Part shown: positions 53,029-62,434 of the stretch, piece after piece
How positions within the stretch are numbered: position 1 is the stretch's first letter
Layout: each line of letters starts with the position of its first letter
IMG/VR virus record: IMGVR_UViG_3300025769_000077
Coordinates: 34,406-98,405 of that record
DNA from: a virus
DNA length: 64,000 nucleotides
Direction: 5' to 3' (one strand)
The notes under the pieces: model-generated
The model's database searches: none
What the model was told of the DNA's origin: nothing
The model's input: the letters and a program-made list of their open reading frames with translations, nothing else
Program-made: the position numbers and the translations under genes

Positions 53029-56000
53029 TTAAATTCCATTAGGTTCATAAGAGAAGAAGAATTTTAAATGTCTGAACTTAAGTTTCTTAAATCCATCATT
53101 CAAGAATGAGAACTTAATAAAGAACCTTAAATCTCTTAATCTATCACTTCCTCCTTCGTTCCTTGGTATGAAAGCTCTCCACATTCTTAATCGTCTACGT
53201 GCGATATCAGATACATTCTTAACACCGGTATCTTGGTGATCAGTATAGAAACGAACAGTATCAAAAGTTACATCAGGTTTATCTATTCCTAACTCTTTAA
53301 CTTCTGTATCCCATTCTATATTGTTACCTACCTTAGTTACAAATGATTTAGGTGAAGACAATATAGTTACATCAGAGTTAACATAAGTACCGTAGTATTT
53401 ACCTAGTTCTCCAATACCTTCTTCCCATACACTATCTTTAGCGTTAGATTGCTGAGGATCTAATAGGTCATTATTAGTTACACTATATAGTTTGTTTATG
53501 TTTATCCACCAAGTAGGACAAGCATCTAATAGTGTTTCAAACAATCCTAAGTTCTCATTCAATACTAAAGTAAATGAATCAGTATCTTGTTTAAATGTAA
53601 AGAATACAAGGTTCCTTAGTCTATCGTAACCGGTTATGATACCTTTAGCTTTTGTATGCTTATCAAGTAACTTATCTAGTTGTACACTCTTATTTAGTTC
53701 AGACTTTATACCGGTAGCAGTAGATATTTCTGTACCATCGATTGTCTTAATTTCATTATCATATTCATCAAAGTAATAAAGCATCTTAGCTCCTTTGATA
53801 ATAGACCATCTATGTTTACATCCGGTAGATGTAGATAGATACTTAAAGTCATCTAATATTCCTCCTGTACCAATTACTGCATCACCTTCATCTGATTGAA
53901 CAGTATATCTAGGATTAATAGATAGAACACCTATTGCATTATCCTGGAAGTAAATAAGATTATCATTTAATTCTGCTATATGATTAATAGGTCCATAAGA
54001 ACCATTGATGTCTAAGAAGTTTAATGCAGGAAAGTTTAACCAACTATCTACTGACTCATTTGGTATCTTAGAGTTAGAAGCTCTTACAGTAGTCTCAAAG
54101 TTTGTTACAGTATTTGTAGTATCGTTATTGAAGTTAGTAATGATGTTATTTTGTTTCTGATAAATTTCATTTACCTTATAGTTACGATTGTTTCCATTAC
54201 CATCAAATTCTCTCCAGTTGTTTTTAATATAATCTATTCTATCAGCAATTCCACCATCAACAATTAAATTAGTCATATCGGTATCTAAGTGTTTACTTAA
54301 ATCATAGTCTGTTTCTACAGCAAGTAATACTGAATTAGTTCTACATACACTACCTGATCTATAATAAGATGGAAAGTGGTTCCATTCAGAAATAAATGTA
54401 TCTCCATATTTAGCAGTAACTGTTGCAGTAGAACCTGACTTAGCTTTAAATTCAGATGCAGGTATATAGTTGTTATTAAATCTTACATCGTAGGTTTGTC
54501 CTCCATATTGGTTAACTAAAGGTTTTTTGTAATTAACACAATGTAAGCTATAAGTACTTACTGGAAAGTCTGGAACTTCACTTGCTAATACAAATAAAGC
54601 AGTTCCTTTTCTTTCATTAAATATGTAGTCTACATTAAGTATATTTACATTTTTTTGATGATTTGAATTATTAATTGAGTAAGTTCCGTTTGATAATACA
54701 CCTGACTCATCTGGTTTTAATAAAACAGTATCTTCTATGTCAAACGTTCTTTCATCAAAACCAGCTGTTTGTATTAAATATTTTTCAAAATTATAAATAT
54801 CTTTTGCACTAGAAGCACTATAATCTGTATCAACATCTTTCATTCCTGCGTTTCCAGTGACTGAAGATCCTTCATAATAAACTAATCCACCAACTACTCC
54901 ACTGTTGTAAGAACTTAACTGTTGAGAGTAATTAAAATAATTATCTGGTGATTGGTTTATTGTTTTATTTATTGATATTTCTGGACTATAAAATGCAAGA
55001 ACTTTATTTTCTACAACTCCCCAAAAACTTATAGGTGATTCTCCAAACTGAGCTTCTCCTCCATTTACAGAATTCATTAACTCTCCTACAAACTTATCAT
55101 TACTAAATGATGAATGAGAAGGATTGTTTGTTATATTAGTAGAATATAAAACTAATTGAGTTGCTGTTACAGATAATCCAGGTCTACTGTTTACAAACCA
55201 TATTGTATCTTTTCTACTATCAGGATAACTTGGATCATTAGGAATATATACCCTATCTCCACTTGAATAATCGTTAGGTTCTTCAAATACATAGAAATCA
55301 TCTCCTTCAAGCATTTTTAAATAGTTTCTTCCTGAAGGATATAATTCATCTAGTTGATAAATAGTAGGTAACATATAACCTTGAGAAAGAATAGTTTTAT
55401 CTACATCTGTTCTTTCTACTCTTACAACTTCTACTCCTTGACAATCTGAAGGTAAATTTTTAAACTCAAATACAGGATAAATATAGTTAGAGTTTGCATT
55501 ACCTGAACTATGTTCAGTGATAGGAGATGACTGCGCACTTGGCATTCTTAAATCACATATCCATTTAGGTAAAGATTTACGTCCTTTATTATCTATAAGA
55601 ACTACTGCTACTCTATATATCTCATCTCTTCTCCAAGATCTTTTTTGAGAATTAATAGGGTCTGCAGTTGAATTAGTACTGATAACAGCTGCTGTATTAT
55701 TACCTACTGAATTATCTAATCTAATTGATTCGGTAGTAAAACTTATTGTTACATTAGGACCAGATGCACCTAAGTTTTCAAAAGCAGACGTTGAACTACT
55801 TTGTTTATACATTTGATCAGTAGTAGGATCAAAATACTTATTAGCATTGTCTGGGTTTATACAATCATAATTATCAGGTATGTTTTGACCACCTGATTGA
55901 AAACCTGTGCCTAAAGTTACAGTTTGTCCATTATGTAATATATCAGTAGTAGTAGAGTTTACAGGAAATCTATAAGCTCTTGAATCCCAATCAGGACTAT

Positions 56001-57072
56001 ATACTTCTTCTGTGTAATTGTAAGCAAATAATCTTTGATCTTTAATTACTAAACCTTGTGGTTTGAATGAATTCTTACTTATAAGAGTAAATGCTAATAA
56101 GTCAAAAGAATACAAGAATAAAGAACCATCGTCTGTAATAGATAAGTTTTGTGCATTTACTTGATCTACTATTACTGAAATAGTTGGTACAGTAAGATTA
56201 TCTGTGTACAGTATTCTAAATACTCTAATCTTATCCCATTGTGTATCTATGGTTATAGATAAGTCAAAGCTTTTATTTATAGTCTCAGTTGACTCATTAC
56301 CTTGGACTAATGAGTCACTAATAGGTATAGGATTAGTTACAGGAGATAAAGCTGATTCTGAACCACTAGTATTGTAATACTGATAAGCATATTGAACGAC
56401 TCCTGCAGAGAACGAACCACTTCTACCAACGGTATCAAGCGATATATTAGTGAGTGAAATATTTCCATTTATGTCTATTTTATTTACAGGTAGTTTATAA
56501 GCGTTACTATCTGCTATGTTTATTGATCTAAGTTCATTAACACCATCAACCCAATATACTTTTTGAATAGTAGATGATTCATAATTACCTATTGCTTGAA
56601 TAGGATTATCCATAGAAAAGTTAAGTACACCAGCGTAAACTAAATAAGGATTAGTATCTCCTGGGTTATACTTCCATATACAACCAACTCCGCCTAGTTC
56701 AGAATTAGTTGTAGTAAACAGTATAAGAGTATCTCTTATAAAAGTATATCCTACAATCTTCTGTCCTGTATTAGAAGCAGGTGATAATTCAGTCGTAGTA
56801 GAAGCTAAGTCAGCAAATGAATATGTCTGTAAAGCAGACTCTCCAGGATGTTTAACATTAAGTTGTCCATCACCTATAACTATAACTTCTAATCTAGGTA
56901 GAACGAATTTGAATTCATTTCCTTTAGGTACAGTAATATCACCTAACTCAGTGTCTTCACTTACAGTTAAAGTAATATTATTTCCTTCCCAGTATACATT
57001 AGGTTGTCTTTTACTAGAAGACAAGTCCTTGTTCATACCTCCTTCAAAACTATGTAATGTTCCTTCTAGCAT
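53029..57072 (-). CDS. Muzzle/tail-tip-like protein (1347 aa)
   Basis: A long beta-rich protein full of short strands, Ser/Asn turns and Tyr, with no long coiled coil, consistent with stacked beta propellers. It begins MLEGTLHSFEGGMNKDLSSS, a start pattern I associate with Bacteroidota phage tail proteins. Size and order match the crAss001 muzzle protein, which closes the tail channel and is followed by cargo genes. It overlaps the 250-residue gene by 23 bases. Confidence 0.72.
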   Translation of the reverse strand: MLEGTLHSFEGGMNKDLSSSKRQPNVYWEGNNITLTVSEDTELGDITVPKGNEFKFVLPRLEVIVIGDGQLNVKHPGESALQTYSFADLASTTTELSPASNTGQKIVGYTFIRDTLILFTTTNSELGGVGCIWKYNPGDTNPYLVYAGVLNFSMDNPIQAIGNYESSTIQKVYWVDGVNELRSINIADSNAYKLPVNKIDINGNISLTNISLDTVGRSGSFSAGVVQYAYQYYNTSGSESALSPVTNPIPISDSLVQGNESTETINKSFDLSITIDTQWDKIRVFRILYTDNLTVPTISVIVDQVNAQNLSITDDGSLFLYSFDLLAFTLISKNSFKPQGLVIKDQRLFAYNYTEEVYSPDWDSRAYRFPVNSTTTDILHNGQTVTLGTGFQSGGQNIPDNYDCINPDNANKYFDPTTDQMYKQSSSTSAFENLGASGPNVTISFTTESIRLDNSVGNNTAAVISTNSTADPINSQKRSWRRDEIYRVAVVLIDNKGRKSLPKWICDLRMPSAQSSPITEHSSGNANSNYIYPVFEFKNLPSDCQGVEVVRVERTDVDKTILSQGYMLPTIYQLDELYPSGRNYLKMLEGDDFYVFEEPNDYSSGDRVYIPNDPSYPDSRKDTIWFVNSRPGLSVTATQLVLYSTNITNNPSHSSFSNDKFVGELMNSVNGGEAQFGESPISFWGVVENKVLAFYSPEISINKTINQSPDNYFNYSQQLSSYNSGVVGGLVYYEGSSVTGNAGMKDVDTDYSASSAKDIYNFEKYLIQTAGFDERTFDIEDTVLLKPDESGVLSNGTYSINNSNHQKNVNILNVDYIFNERKGTALFVLASEVPDFPVSTYSLHCVNYKKPLVNQYGGQTYDVRFNNNYIPASEFKAKSGSTATVTAKYGDTFISEWNHFPSYYRSGSVCRTNSVLLAVETDYDLSKHLDTDMTNLIVDGGIADRIDYIKNNWREFDGNGNNRNYKVNEIYQKQNNIITNFNNDTTNTVTNFETTVRASNSKIPNESVDSWLNFPALNFLDINGSYGPINHIAELNDNLIYFQDNAIGVLSINPRYTVQSDEGDAVIGTGGILDDFKYLSTSTGCKHRWSIIKGAKMLYYFDEYDNEIKTIDGTEISTATGIKSELNKSVQLDKLLDKHTKAKGIITGYDRLRNLVFFTFKQDTDSFTLVLNENLGLFETLLDACPTWWININKLYSVTNNDLLDPQQSNAKDSVWEEGIGELGKYYGTYVNSDVTILSSPKSFVTKVGNNIEWDTEVKELGIDKPDVTFDTVRFYTDHQDTGVKNVSDIARRRLRMWRAFIPRNEGGSDRLRDLRFFIKFSFLNDGFKKLKFRHLKFFFSYEPNGI

Positions 57073-57802
57073 ATGAGTTATTGTAAAAACTTTCTTCTTT
57101 GTTATCGTACTTATTAAAGTAATGCCATGAATCTAATTTAGGTACTAACCTTAACATATAGTTTCTAAGCATTTGCATTTCATCTTGACTAGGAGTTTGA
57201 ATAGAATTCTGAGCTGAAGGTATATACCAAGCTCTTTCTTGTTCAGACTTCTGATATACTTTATCTAATAGTAAACCTTTTCTCCATAACTTATAGTCTA
57301 CTTTTTCTTGTATATAAGCTTTTACACCTTGTTTGTATCTTTCATTATCCGGTATAAGAGGTAACCCACAAGAAGAAGTAGGTAAACATAGGTAAGTAAC
57401 TATTACTGAACCACTATCGAAGTTAGTGAATATGTATCTATCTTTTACTTGATATTCATAATCAAATATACTAGGAGCTTCTGGTTGAGTATGATCTAAG
57501 TGTTTTATACTATTAGATAGTTTCATACGTCTACCTGACTCTTTTTCTTCTACAGCTTCTAATCTATAAAGATCATCAGGTAGTACACCTCTATAATTAG
57601 TAATAGTTATAGGATCCGGATGATGAAGTTTTTCATCTCCGTTTGTAATCTTTGTTATTAAGGAACCAGGATATCCTATAAGCTCAATAGCTTCACCAGC
57701 CCATTCTGCCATATCAGAAGGGTTGAGTTCTTCTTTGTGATCACAATCTCTGTAGATCCTTTCAATTATAGATTCTAGTTCAACGTATTTAAAATTCCAC
57801 AT
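57050..57802 (-). CDS. Ring/tail-tube-like protein (250 aa)
   Basis: An N-terminal helix with IERIYRDCDHKEELNPSD and a WAGEAIELIG segment, followed by beta strands, resembling head-tail ring proteins of crAss-like phages. The region YRGVLPDDLYRLEAVEE links to short strands. Order upstream of the muzzle gene supports the call. It overlaps both neighbours (23 and 14 bases). Confidence 0.65.
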   Translation of the reverse strand: MWNFKYVELESIIERIYRDCDHKEELNPSDMAEWAGEAIELIGYPGSLITKITNGDEKLHHPDPITITNYRGVLPDDLYRLEAVEEKESGRRMKLSNSIKHLDHTQPEAPSIFDYEYQVKDRYIFTNFDSGSVIVTYLCLPTSSCGLPLIPDNERYKQGVKAYIQEKVDYKLWRKGLLLDKVYQKSEQERAWYIPSAQNSIQTPSQDEMQMLRNYMLRLVPKLDSWHYFNKYDNKEESFYNNSYARRNIT

Positions 57803-58304
57803 AATCGTAATAAGTAGGTTTTTTAGGAGACTTTAATGCTTTGTTTAACTCAAGATTAAAACCTCTAGCTGGAACAAAGATACGATGATTTTGTCCTTTA
57901 TAGTTAGCTATAGTTTTATCGTATAATATTTTACATACATATCCATCTGTATGGTTATTCTCGTGGTAAAATATTTTAAGGTTATCTATTTCTTTAAGGG
58001 AATGTTTTACTTCATTATAAGTCTTACCTGGATTCTTCTCCATATAAAACTTAATAGTCTTATCCCAATCAATAGGTAAACCTCTTATTTTACCATCTTT
58101 TACTTTTAACTTTTGTTTCTTTCTCTTAATAGAGATAATACCTAATCTAAAAGGTAGAACAAACTCATAGTTATTCCATATAATTCTACTTTGTACTTCT
58201 TTAAAGAAGTTCTTTATTACTCTTCTATAGGTTTTTAAGTCTACAGGATTCTGAGCATTTTCTTTATAGTATTTATAGAAGTCTAATATCTTATGGGAGG
58301 TCAT
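57789..58304 (-). CDS. Tail hub/stabilisation-like protein (171 aa)
   Basis: A very basic protein with MTSHKILDFYKYYKENAQNP at the start, and VPARGFNLELNKALK near the end. Patterns of this type occur at this place in crAss-like tail blocks between two ring proteins. Function is inferred from order and size; no catalytic motif is seen. It overlaps the next gene by 14 bases. Confidence 0.6.
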   Translation of the reverse strand: MTSHKILDFYKYYKENAQNPVDLKTYRRVIKNFFKEVQSRIIWNNYEFVLPFRLGIISIKRKKQKLKVKDGKIRGLPIDWDKTIKFYMEKNPGKTYNEVKHSLKEIDNLKIFYHENNHTDGYVCKILYDKTIANYKGQNHRIFVPARGFNLELNKALKSPKKPTYYDYVEF

Positions 58305-58962
58305 TACTATCGTTCTTTTTATCTTCAGGTATTTGCATAGTTTGACCTAGTTGTTGTATAATCATACTTTCTAATTCAGGTATCATATCTGCAGAGATAG
58401 GATACTCATAATCGTAGTCAGTACAATCAAGACTTTTATTCTTAGCGTCTACAGTATCACAGTCTTCAAATAGACCTCTTACTATAATCTTATCTAAGTA
58501 TCTATATTCTTTACATCCTAAAGCTCCTTTTACATAAACATAGTTATTGAATACGTAAGAGAAAACTTGATTCTTATTATATCTTCCTTTTCCGGAATAT
58601 ATAGATTGAGCGTATGAAACAATATTAAATCCTGGATCATATAAGTTTAAAGAACCTATTCTAACTATTGATAGTTTATCTGCTATCTTAAGTAATTTAG
58701 GTAGCTTATTTACTGAGCGTAATATATTCTGTCCTACTGTTAAACTAGTATCCATAGATGCATCGTATTTGTTTACATCCATAGTAATAGTCTGTAGATC
58801 TATTTCACTAAATCCCTTACCTCGTTCAGCTCTACGTTTTAACAATAAAGCTCTAGTGTTATCTATATGATAAGAGATAATCTCAGCATTGTAGTTAGTA
58901 TCATCAGAATCAGCTTGTCTAAGCTTTTCCATGATAGAATATATGATCTCTGACTTAAGCAT
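58291..58962 (-). CDS. Ring/tail-tube-like protein (223 aa)
   Basis: The start LKSEIIYSIMEKLRQADSDD leads to a helical first third with AERGKG, then a beta-rich part and a helical end (ELESMIIQQLGQTMQIPED). This fits the crAss001 ring protein class that forms the collar under the portal. It overlaps the fibre-like gene by 1 base. Confidence 0.65.
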   Translation of the reverse strand: MLKSEIIYSIMEKLRQADSDDTNYNAEIISYHIDNTRALLLKRRAERGKGFSEIDLQTITMDVNKYDASMDTSLTVGQNILRSVNKLPKLLKIADKLSIVRIGSLNLYDPGFNIVSYAQSIYSGKGRYNKNQVFSYVFNNYVYVKGALGCKEYRYLDKIIVRGLFEDCDTVDAKNKSLDCTDYDYEYPISADMIPELESMIIQQLGQTMQIPEDKKNDSNDLP

Positions 58963-59726
58963 TATTCATGTTTTACAAATAAATTTGTTCCATCACTGAA
59001 TAAACATACTTTACCATAATTACTATTAATAACATAAGTAGCTGCACCATCTATGGTTTCTGCACCTTGTGTTGCAATAGTAATATTATTAGCAGCAGCG
59101 TTACCAGTTTCATCTTTAATGAACCATTCTCTACCTGCTTCTATGTCATCAGATTGAATAGTAAGAGTTGAAGCTACACTGTTTGTATTAACAAGTGCAT
59201 TGTAAACATTGGAACCGATATTGCTTGTTGAGTTATAATTATTTACTTTATTTACTATCTTACCATTAGTAGTTAAACCTCCATTAGGTATTGAAACATT
59301 TTCATTGGTATCTATAGTAATAAGTTTAACGTTATTTCCCGTAGCTAACTCAGTTCCACTATCGGACTCTACTGAATATAGTAACTGATCTCTTACTCCT
59401 ACTTTGGTAAATCTTTGATTTACTGCAGCATCAGGGTTATTGAATATTTGTAAAGGAGCTTGTTCATTAGCTGCACCTTTCATTAAAAGACCTAATCCAC
59501 TTCTTTCAATAATAATTATACCATCTCTGATAGTAAGGTCTCCTAATATGACATCACCTCCTTTAGATACTTTGTTGTTAATTGCATCTGATAATGATTC
59601 TGCAGATACTATTTTATCTACTAATATATGCTTCTTTTTATTATCCCTGTTATCAAAAACTTCTATTGCTAAGTAGTTACTTTGACCATCAGGTAATTGT
59701 TTTAAAATTGGATTTCTTTTAGACAT
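58962..59726 (-). CDS. Tail fibre-like protein (254 aa)
   Basis: The N-terminal part is a helix/strand mix (LSDAINNKVSKGGDVILGD), then repeated short beta strands with Gly, Asn and Thr, ending in DGAATYVINSNYGKVCLFSDG. That last pattern recurs in fibre proteins of Bacteroidota phages. It probably forms a trimer at the tail or head and touches the host surface. A TATATTTG box lies upstream. Confidence 0.68.
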   Translation of the reverse strand: MSKRNPILKQLPDGQSNYLAIEVFDNRDNKKKHILVDKIVSAESLSDAINNKVSKGGDVILGDLTIRDGIIIIERSGLGLLMKGAANEQAPLQIFNNPDAAVNQRFTKVGVRDQLLYSVESDSGTELATGNNVKLITIDTNENVSIPNGGLTTNGKIVNKVNNYNSTSNIGSNVYNALVNTNSVASTLTIQSDDIEAGREWFIKDETGNAAANNITIATQGAETIDGAATYVINSNYGKVCLFSDGTNLFVKHE

Positions 59727-59740
59727 AATTTAATTTTTAA

Positions 59741-59748
59741 CAAATATA
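59741..59748 (-). promoter_or_regulatory. Host-type -7 promoter box (TATATTTG)
   Basis: TATATTTG on the minus strand fits TAnnTTTG and lies 15 bases before the fibre-like start, a sensible leader length. The gap between genes here is 23 bases, one of the few on this strand. No clear -33 box. Confidence 0.35.
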
Positions 59749-59749
59749 C

Positions 59750-60907
59750 TTACTTTAAAGGAATATCGTGAACGTAAGGTAAATCATTGAAATTTTCTAT
59801 GATATAGAAACCTGCAGTTGATGTATACCCTAATGTTTCAGAGTAAAAGTTACCGGTAAACAAAGAAGGACAATGTATCATTCTAAAGTCAGTAGAGTTG
59901 TCATAAGTAGCATTGATTAGTTTTTTTCTAGAATGTAGATGACCTGCTAATACTACGTTGTAATGACCTTGTTTACCATAGTCCCATACAAGCTTAGTCA
60001 TGTCTTTATTGATACCTCTATCACCATGTGTATTGATATAACAGATATTATCTATTACTTCTGTGTATACATAAGAACTATAGTTAATTTGATAAGGAGT
60101 AGTCTTATCTAAGAAGTAAGCAACTAAGTTAGCTATCTCTCCTTCCGGTTCTAACTCTTTATTAGGTTGGGACCTATCGTGGTTTCCGGATATGATAGTG
60201 ATAGAAGCTACGTTGTTTATCTTTTCTAACCATCTTTTGATAATTTCGTATGCAGCGATGACAGCATTTGTACCCCATAGTTCTAGTTCTTTAAAAGTAT
60301 TCTGTTTACTTGTACCAGAAAATGATTCTATCAAATCTCCTAGTATAGATATATGTACTTCTTTATAGTTTTTAGAATTAATAATTGCAGCAATGTTAGC
60401 TAAGTATCTTTCTAACACGTCTAGATTATAGTTTTGACTTTTAACTAAGTCTTTAATATAAGCTCCTATATGCCAATCAGTAGTAACTACTTTAGCTATT
60501 CCTGTTCCTGGTACATTATTAGATATAATATGAGGTTTGTTTTCAAAGTATTTATCTAGTTCAATTTGAATCTTGTCTTTACCTGAACCTTTCTTAAATA
60601 CTACAGAATAGGTTTGCTCACCATTAGACATGGTCCAAGCTTTAACAGACTTAACATCTTTCTCTTTAATGTTGTTTTCTTTCAACCAGTTCTCATAATG
60701 TGAATCTGTTTTAGATAGTTTATGAATATCTGCAATCTTTCTTCTTAAAGTTCTATGTGAATATTCAGTTTCTTCCATTACTTCAGAAGCAATTTCTGAA
60801 TATTTCTTACCTACTTTGAGTTGTGTTTTGATGTAATTTATAACATCAAAAGTAAGACCAATATACTCGTTTCTATTATCATTACTGTTAGATATCGATT
60901 TCTCCAT
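59750..60907 (-). CDS. Metallophosphoesterase with N-terminal DNA-binding-like region
   Basis: 385 residues. The first 70 residues look helix-turn-helix-like (IASEVMEETEYSHRTLRRKI). The enzyme part has TTDWHIG, ILGDLIES, ISGNHDRS, INTHGD and LAGHLHSR, all metal-binding motifs of calcineurin-type phosphoesterases in SbcD/Mre11-like order. A DNA-directed nuclease or phosphatase role would fit. It lies among late structural and lysis genes, which is unusual for a DNA-processing enzyme. It overlaps the spanin-like gene by 70 bases. Confidence 0.8.
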   Translation of the reverse strand: MEKSISNSNDNRNEYIGLTFDVINYIKTQLKVGKKYSEIASEVMEETEYSHRTLRRKIADIHKLSKTDSHYENWLKENNIKEKDVKSVKAWTMSNGEQTYSVVFKKGSGKDKIQIELDKYFENKPHIISNNVPGTGIAKVVTTDWHIGAYIKDLVKSQNYNLDVLERYLANIAAIINSKNYKEVHISILGDLIESFSGTSKQNTFKELELWGTNAVIAAYEIIKRWLEKINNVASITIISGNHDRSQPNKELEPEGEIANLVAYFLDKTTPYQINYSSYVYTEVIDNICYINTHGDRGINKDMTKLVWDYGKQGHYNVVLAGHLHSRKKLINATYDNSTDFRMIHCPSLFTGNFYSETLGYTSTAGFYIIENFNDLPYVHDIPLK

Positions 60908-61257
60908 GTTTTTATTGTTTCTTTACGATCGTTACAATCTTTTAAGTCTTTTGTCAGACTGTTTATATTTCCTTCAAGTTTAATGATTTCTTTTCTAGAA
61001 TAAACAATAGCTACTGAATCTGCTATAACTTTCACTTTATAGCCTTCAATTGCTGTTTCGTATTGTGATTTGATTTTCTTTAACTCCTTTACTTCCTTCT
61101 TCGCTTTGTCTCCTGTAATTAACTCATAGTCTATTTGACTCCAGATACTGTCTGGTATACAGTCGCATTTAAGGAGTTCTTTTGGGATAGTACCTTGCGA
61201 GTACCCTACGTTTGTGAAGACTGTCAGGAACACTATAATAATCATCAAGTATTTCAT
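60838..61257 (-). CDS. Spanin-like membrane protein (139 aa)
   Basis: An N-terminal signal-type segment (YLMIIIVFLTVFTNVGYSQ) is followed by a coiled coil rich in Lys and Glu and a C-terminal membrane segment (VMIIETSILVLLLML). Two anchors with a periplasmic coiled coil could bridge envelope layers, as spanins do. There is no lipobox Cys. It overlaps the gene above by 89 bases and the phosphoesterase below by 70. Confidence 0.6.
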   Translation of the reverse strand: MKYLMIIIVFLTVFTNVGYSQGTIPKELLKCDCIPDSIWSQIDYELITGDKAKKEVKELKKIKSQYETAIEGYKVKVIADSVAIVYSRKEIIKLEGNINSLTKDLKDCNDRKETIKTWRNRYLTVMIIETSILVLLLML

Positions 61258-61519
61258 TGTATTCTCTTTTTAGTTGATAGTATCTTTGAAGAGCTATCCT
61301 AGCTTCTTTAGTCGCATTAGTAATACTATCAGAAGCCACATTACGGTATACACTAAGCTGATTGATAGTAACAAGATGAAGCGAATCTTGGTAAAGTAAT
61401 TCAGTAATTTCTTTTTCGTATTCTTCATTCTTCTTGTACAACTTATAGTTTGTAAATAATAGTACTAAAGTACTACTAATCAAAAAGATCATCACTGTCC
61501 AAGTTATCTTTTTTTCCAT
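61169..61519 (-). CDS. Inner-membrane spanin-like protein (116 aa)
   Basis: An N-terminal membrane segment (WTVMIFLISSTLVLLF) followed by a long coiled coil, the shape of an i-spanin (Rz-like). It overlaps the 139-residue gene by 89 bases in another frame, as Rz/Rz1 pairs do, and the holin-like gene by 44. Confidence 0.6.
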   Translation of the reverse strand: MEKKITWTVMIFLISSTLVLLFTNYKLYKKNEEYEKEITELLYQDSLHLVTINQLSVYRNVASDSITNATKEARIALQRYYQLKREYNEILDDYYSVPDSLHKRRVLARYYPKRTP

Positions 61520-61727
61520 TTGGTGTAAATTTAGTTGCTATGTTACCTCCTGCATAGATACCATAAACAATTGATAAAGTAGTTATTGATGTAGAAATAA
61601 TATTAGCATAGTTCTTTACCATACCGTATATTCCAAACATTGCAATGAGAGCAGTAACAATAAGAGCATATTTATACTTCCTATTCTTAACTTTGTTCAA
61701 CATTTTTAATTGTGATTGTGATTTCAT
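61476..61727 (-). CDS. Holin-like small membrane protein (83 aa)
   Basis: Two membrane segments (ALIVTALIAMFGIYGMV and TTLSIVYGIYAG) with a basic N-terminus and a charged, Asp-rich C-terminus, typical of class II holins. The gene overlaps the DUF5675-like gene by 41 bases and the spanin-like gene by 44, giving a compact lysis cluster. Confidence 0.62.
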   Translation of the reverse strand: MKSQSQLKMLNKVKNRKYKYALIVTALIAMFGIYGMVKNYANIISTSITTLSIVYGIYAGGNIATKFTPNGKKDNLDSDDLFD

Positions 61728-62133
61728 TGGCTTGTTTTAGTTTCCGGTATAATCTCTCATACGCATTTCTAGAACTGCCTATTGCTCCTTTTTGTACTTT
61801 GTTATTGTATCCTATATCTCCTACTAGAATACAACCATCTGTGTGGTCATCATAGTTTCCTATATGAATGTATACATATTTAAAATTCGGTACATCTTGT
61901 AATTCAAAATGAAAGTCAAACCATGGGTATTTATCTCTGTACTTTTGGGTAAGTCCTGATACAACTTTACGTTGTTTAATTTCATATGTTCCTTCCGGTA
62001 TGCGAGTTTCTCCTTTTACTTTTATAGATCTTTTTTCATCTTCAAGAGTGTAACATTGGAATACTTCATCTACAAATAAAAGACCTTGAGTTGAATCTCC
62101 GTCATCTGAATATCTTAGTAGATGTAGTTTCAT
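61687..62133 (-). CDS. DUF5675-like protein, candidate lysis enzyme (148 aa)
   Basis: The core LFVDEVFQCYTLED, ETRIPEGTYEI and YIHIGNYDDHTDGCILVG match DUF5675, which has an L,D-transpeptidase-like Cys motif (HxGN...DGCxLVG). It could cut or remodel peptidoglycan. It sits upstream of the holin-like gene in transcription order and no other lysozyme-type gene is visible, so it is the best endolysin candidate in the window. Confidence 0.68.
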   Translation of the reverse strand: MKLHLLRYSDDGDSTQGLLFVDEVFQCYTLEDEKRSIKVKGETRIPEGTYEIKQRKVVSGLTQKYRDKYPWFDFHFELQDVPNFKYVYIHIGNYDDHTDGCILVGDIGYNNKVQKGAIGSSRNAYERLYRKLKQANEITITIKNVEQS

Positions 62134-62432
62134 TATCTTTCTCTAATTAGTTCTTTAATTTCTCTAAATCCTTCTCTCATCATTTCTGTATTATCCTGAA
62201 CATCTTTTTGTATTTCCTTCAAAGTCTCTGTTTTAGCAGCATCATTTTTTAAAAGCTCTATTGTTTGCTCTTGTAAATTAAGAATTTTAGCATCTTGTAC
62301 TGCGTCGATTTCAGCTTGTCTATTAACATATGAGTTACTTACTGTAAACATAATTGTGATTATCAAACCTAAGAGAGTTTGTATTCCCCAAAATAAGTAT
62401 TTGTTCATGTGGATTTCTTGACTTTGATCCAT
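62133..62432 (-). CDS. Membrane-anchored coiled-coil protein (99 aa)
   Basis: An N-terminal membrane segment (YLFWGIQTLLGLIITIMF) with a downstream coiled coil (KTETLKEIQKDVQDNTEMMR). The true start may be the Met nine codons in (62408), which places the span nearer the N-terminus. Shape resembles a spanin or a holin accessory protein. Its stop abuts the next gene's start (1-base overlap). Confidence 0.6.
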   Translation of the reverse strand: MDQSQEIHMNKYLFWGIQTLLGLIITIMFTVSNSYVNRQAEIDAVQDAKILNLQEQTIELLKNDAAKTETLKEIQKDVQDNTEMMREGFREIKELIRER

Positions 62433-62434
62433 AA

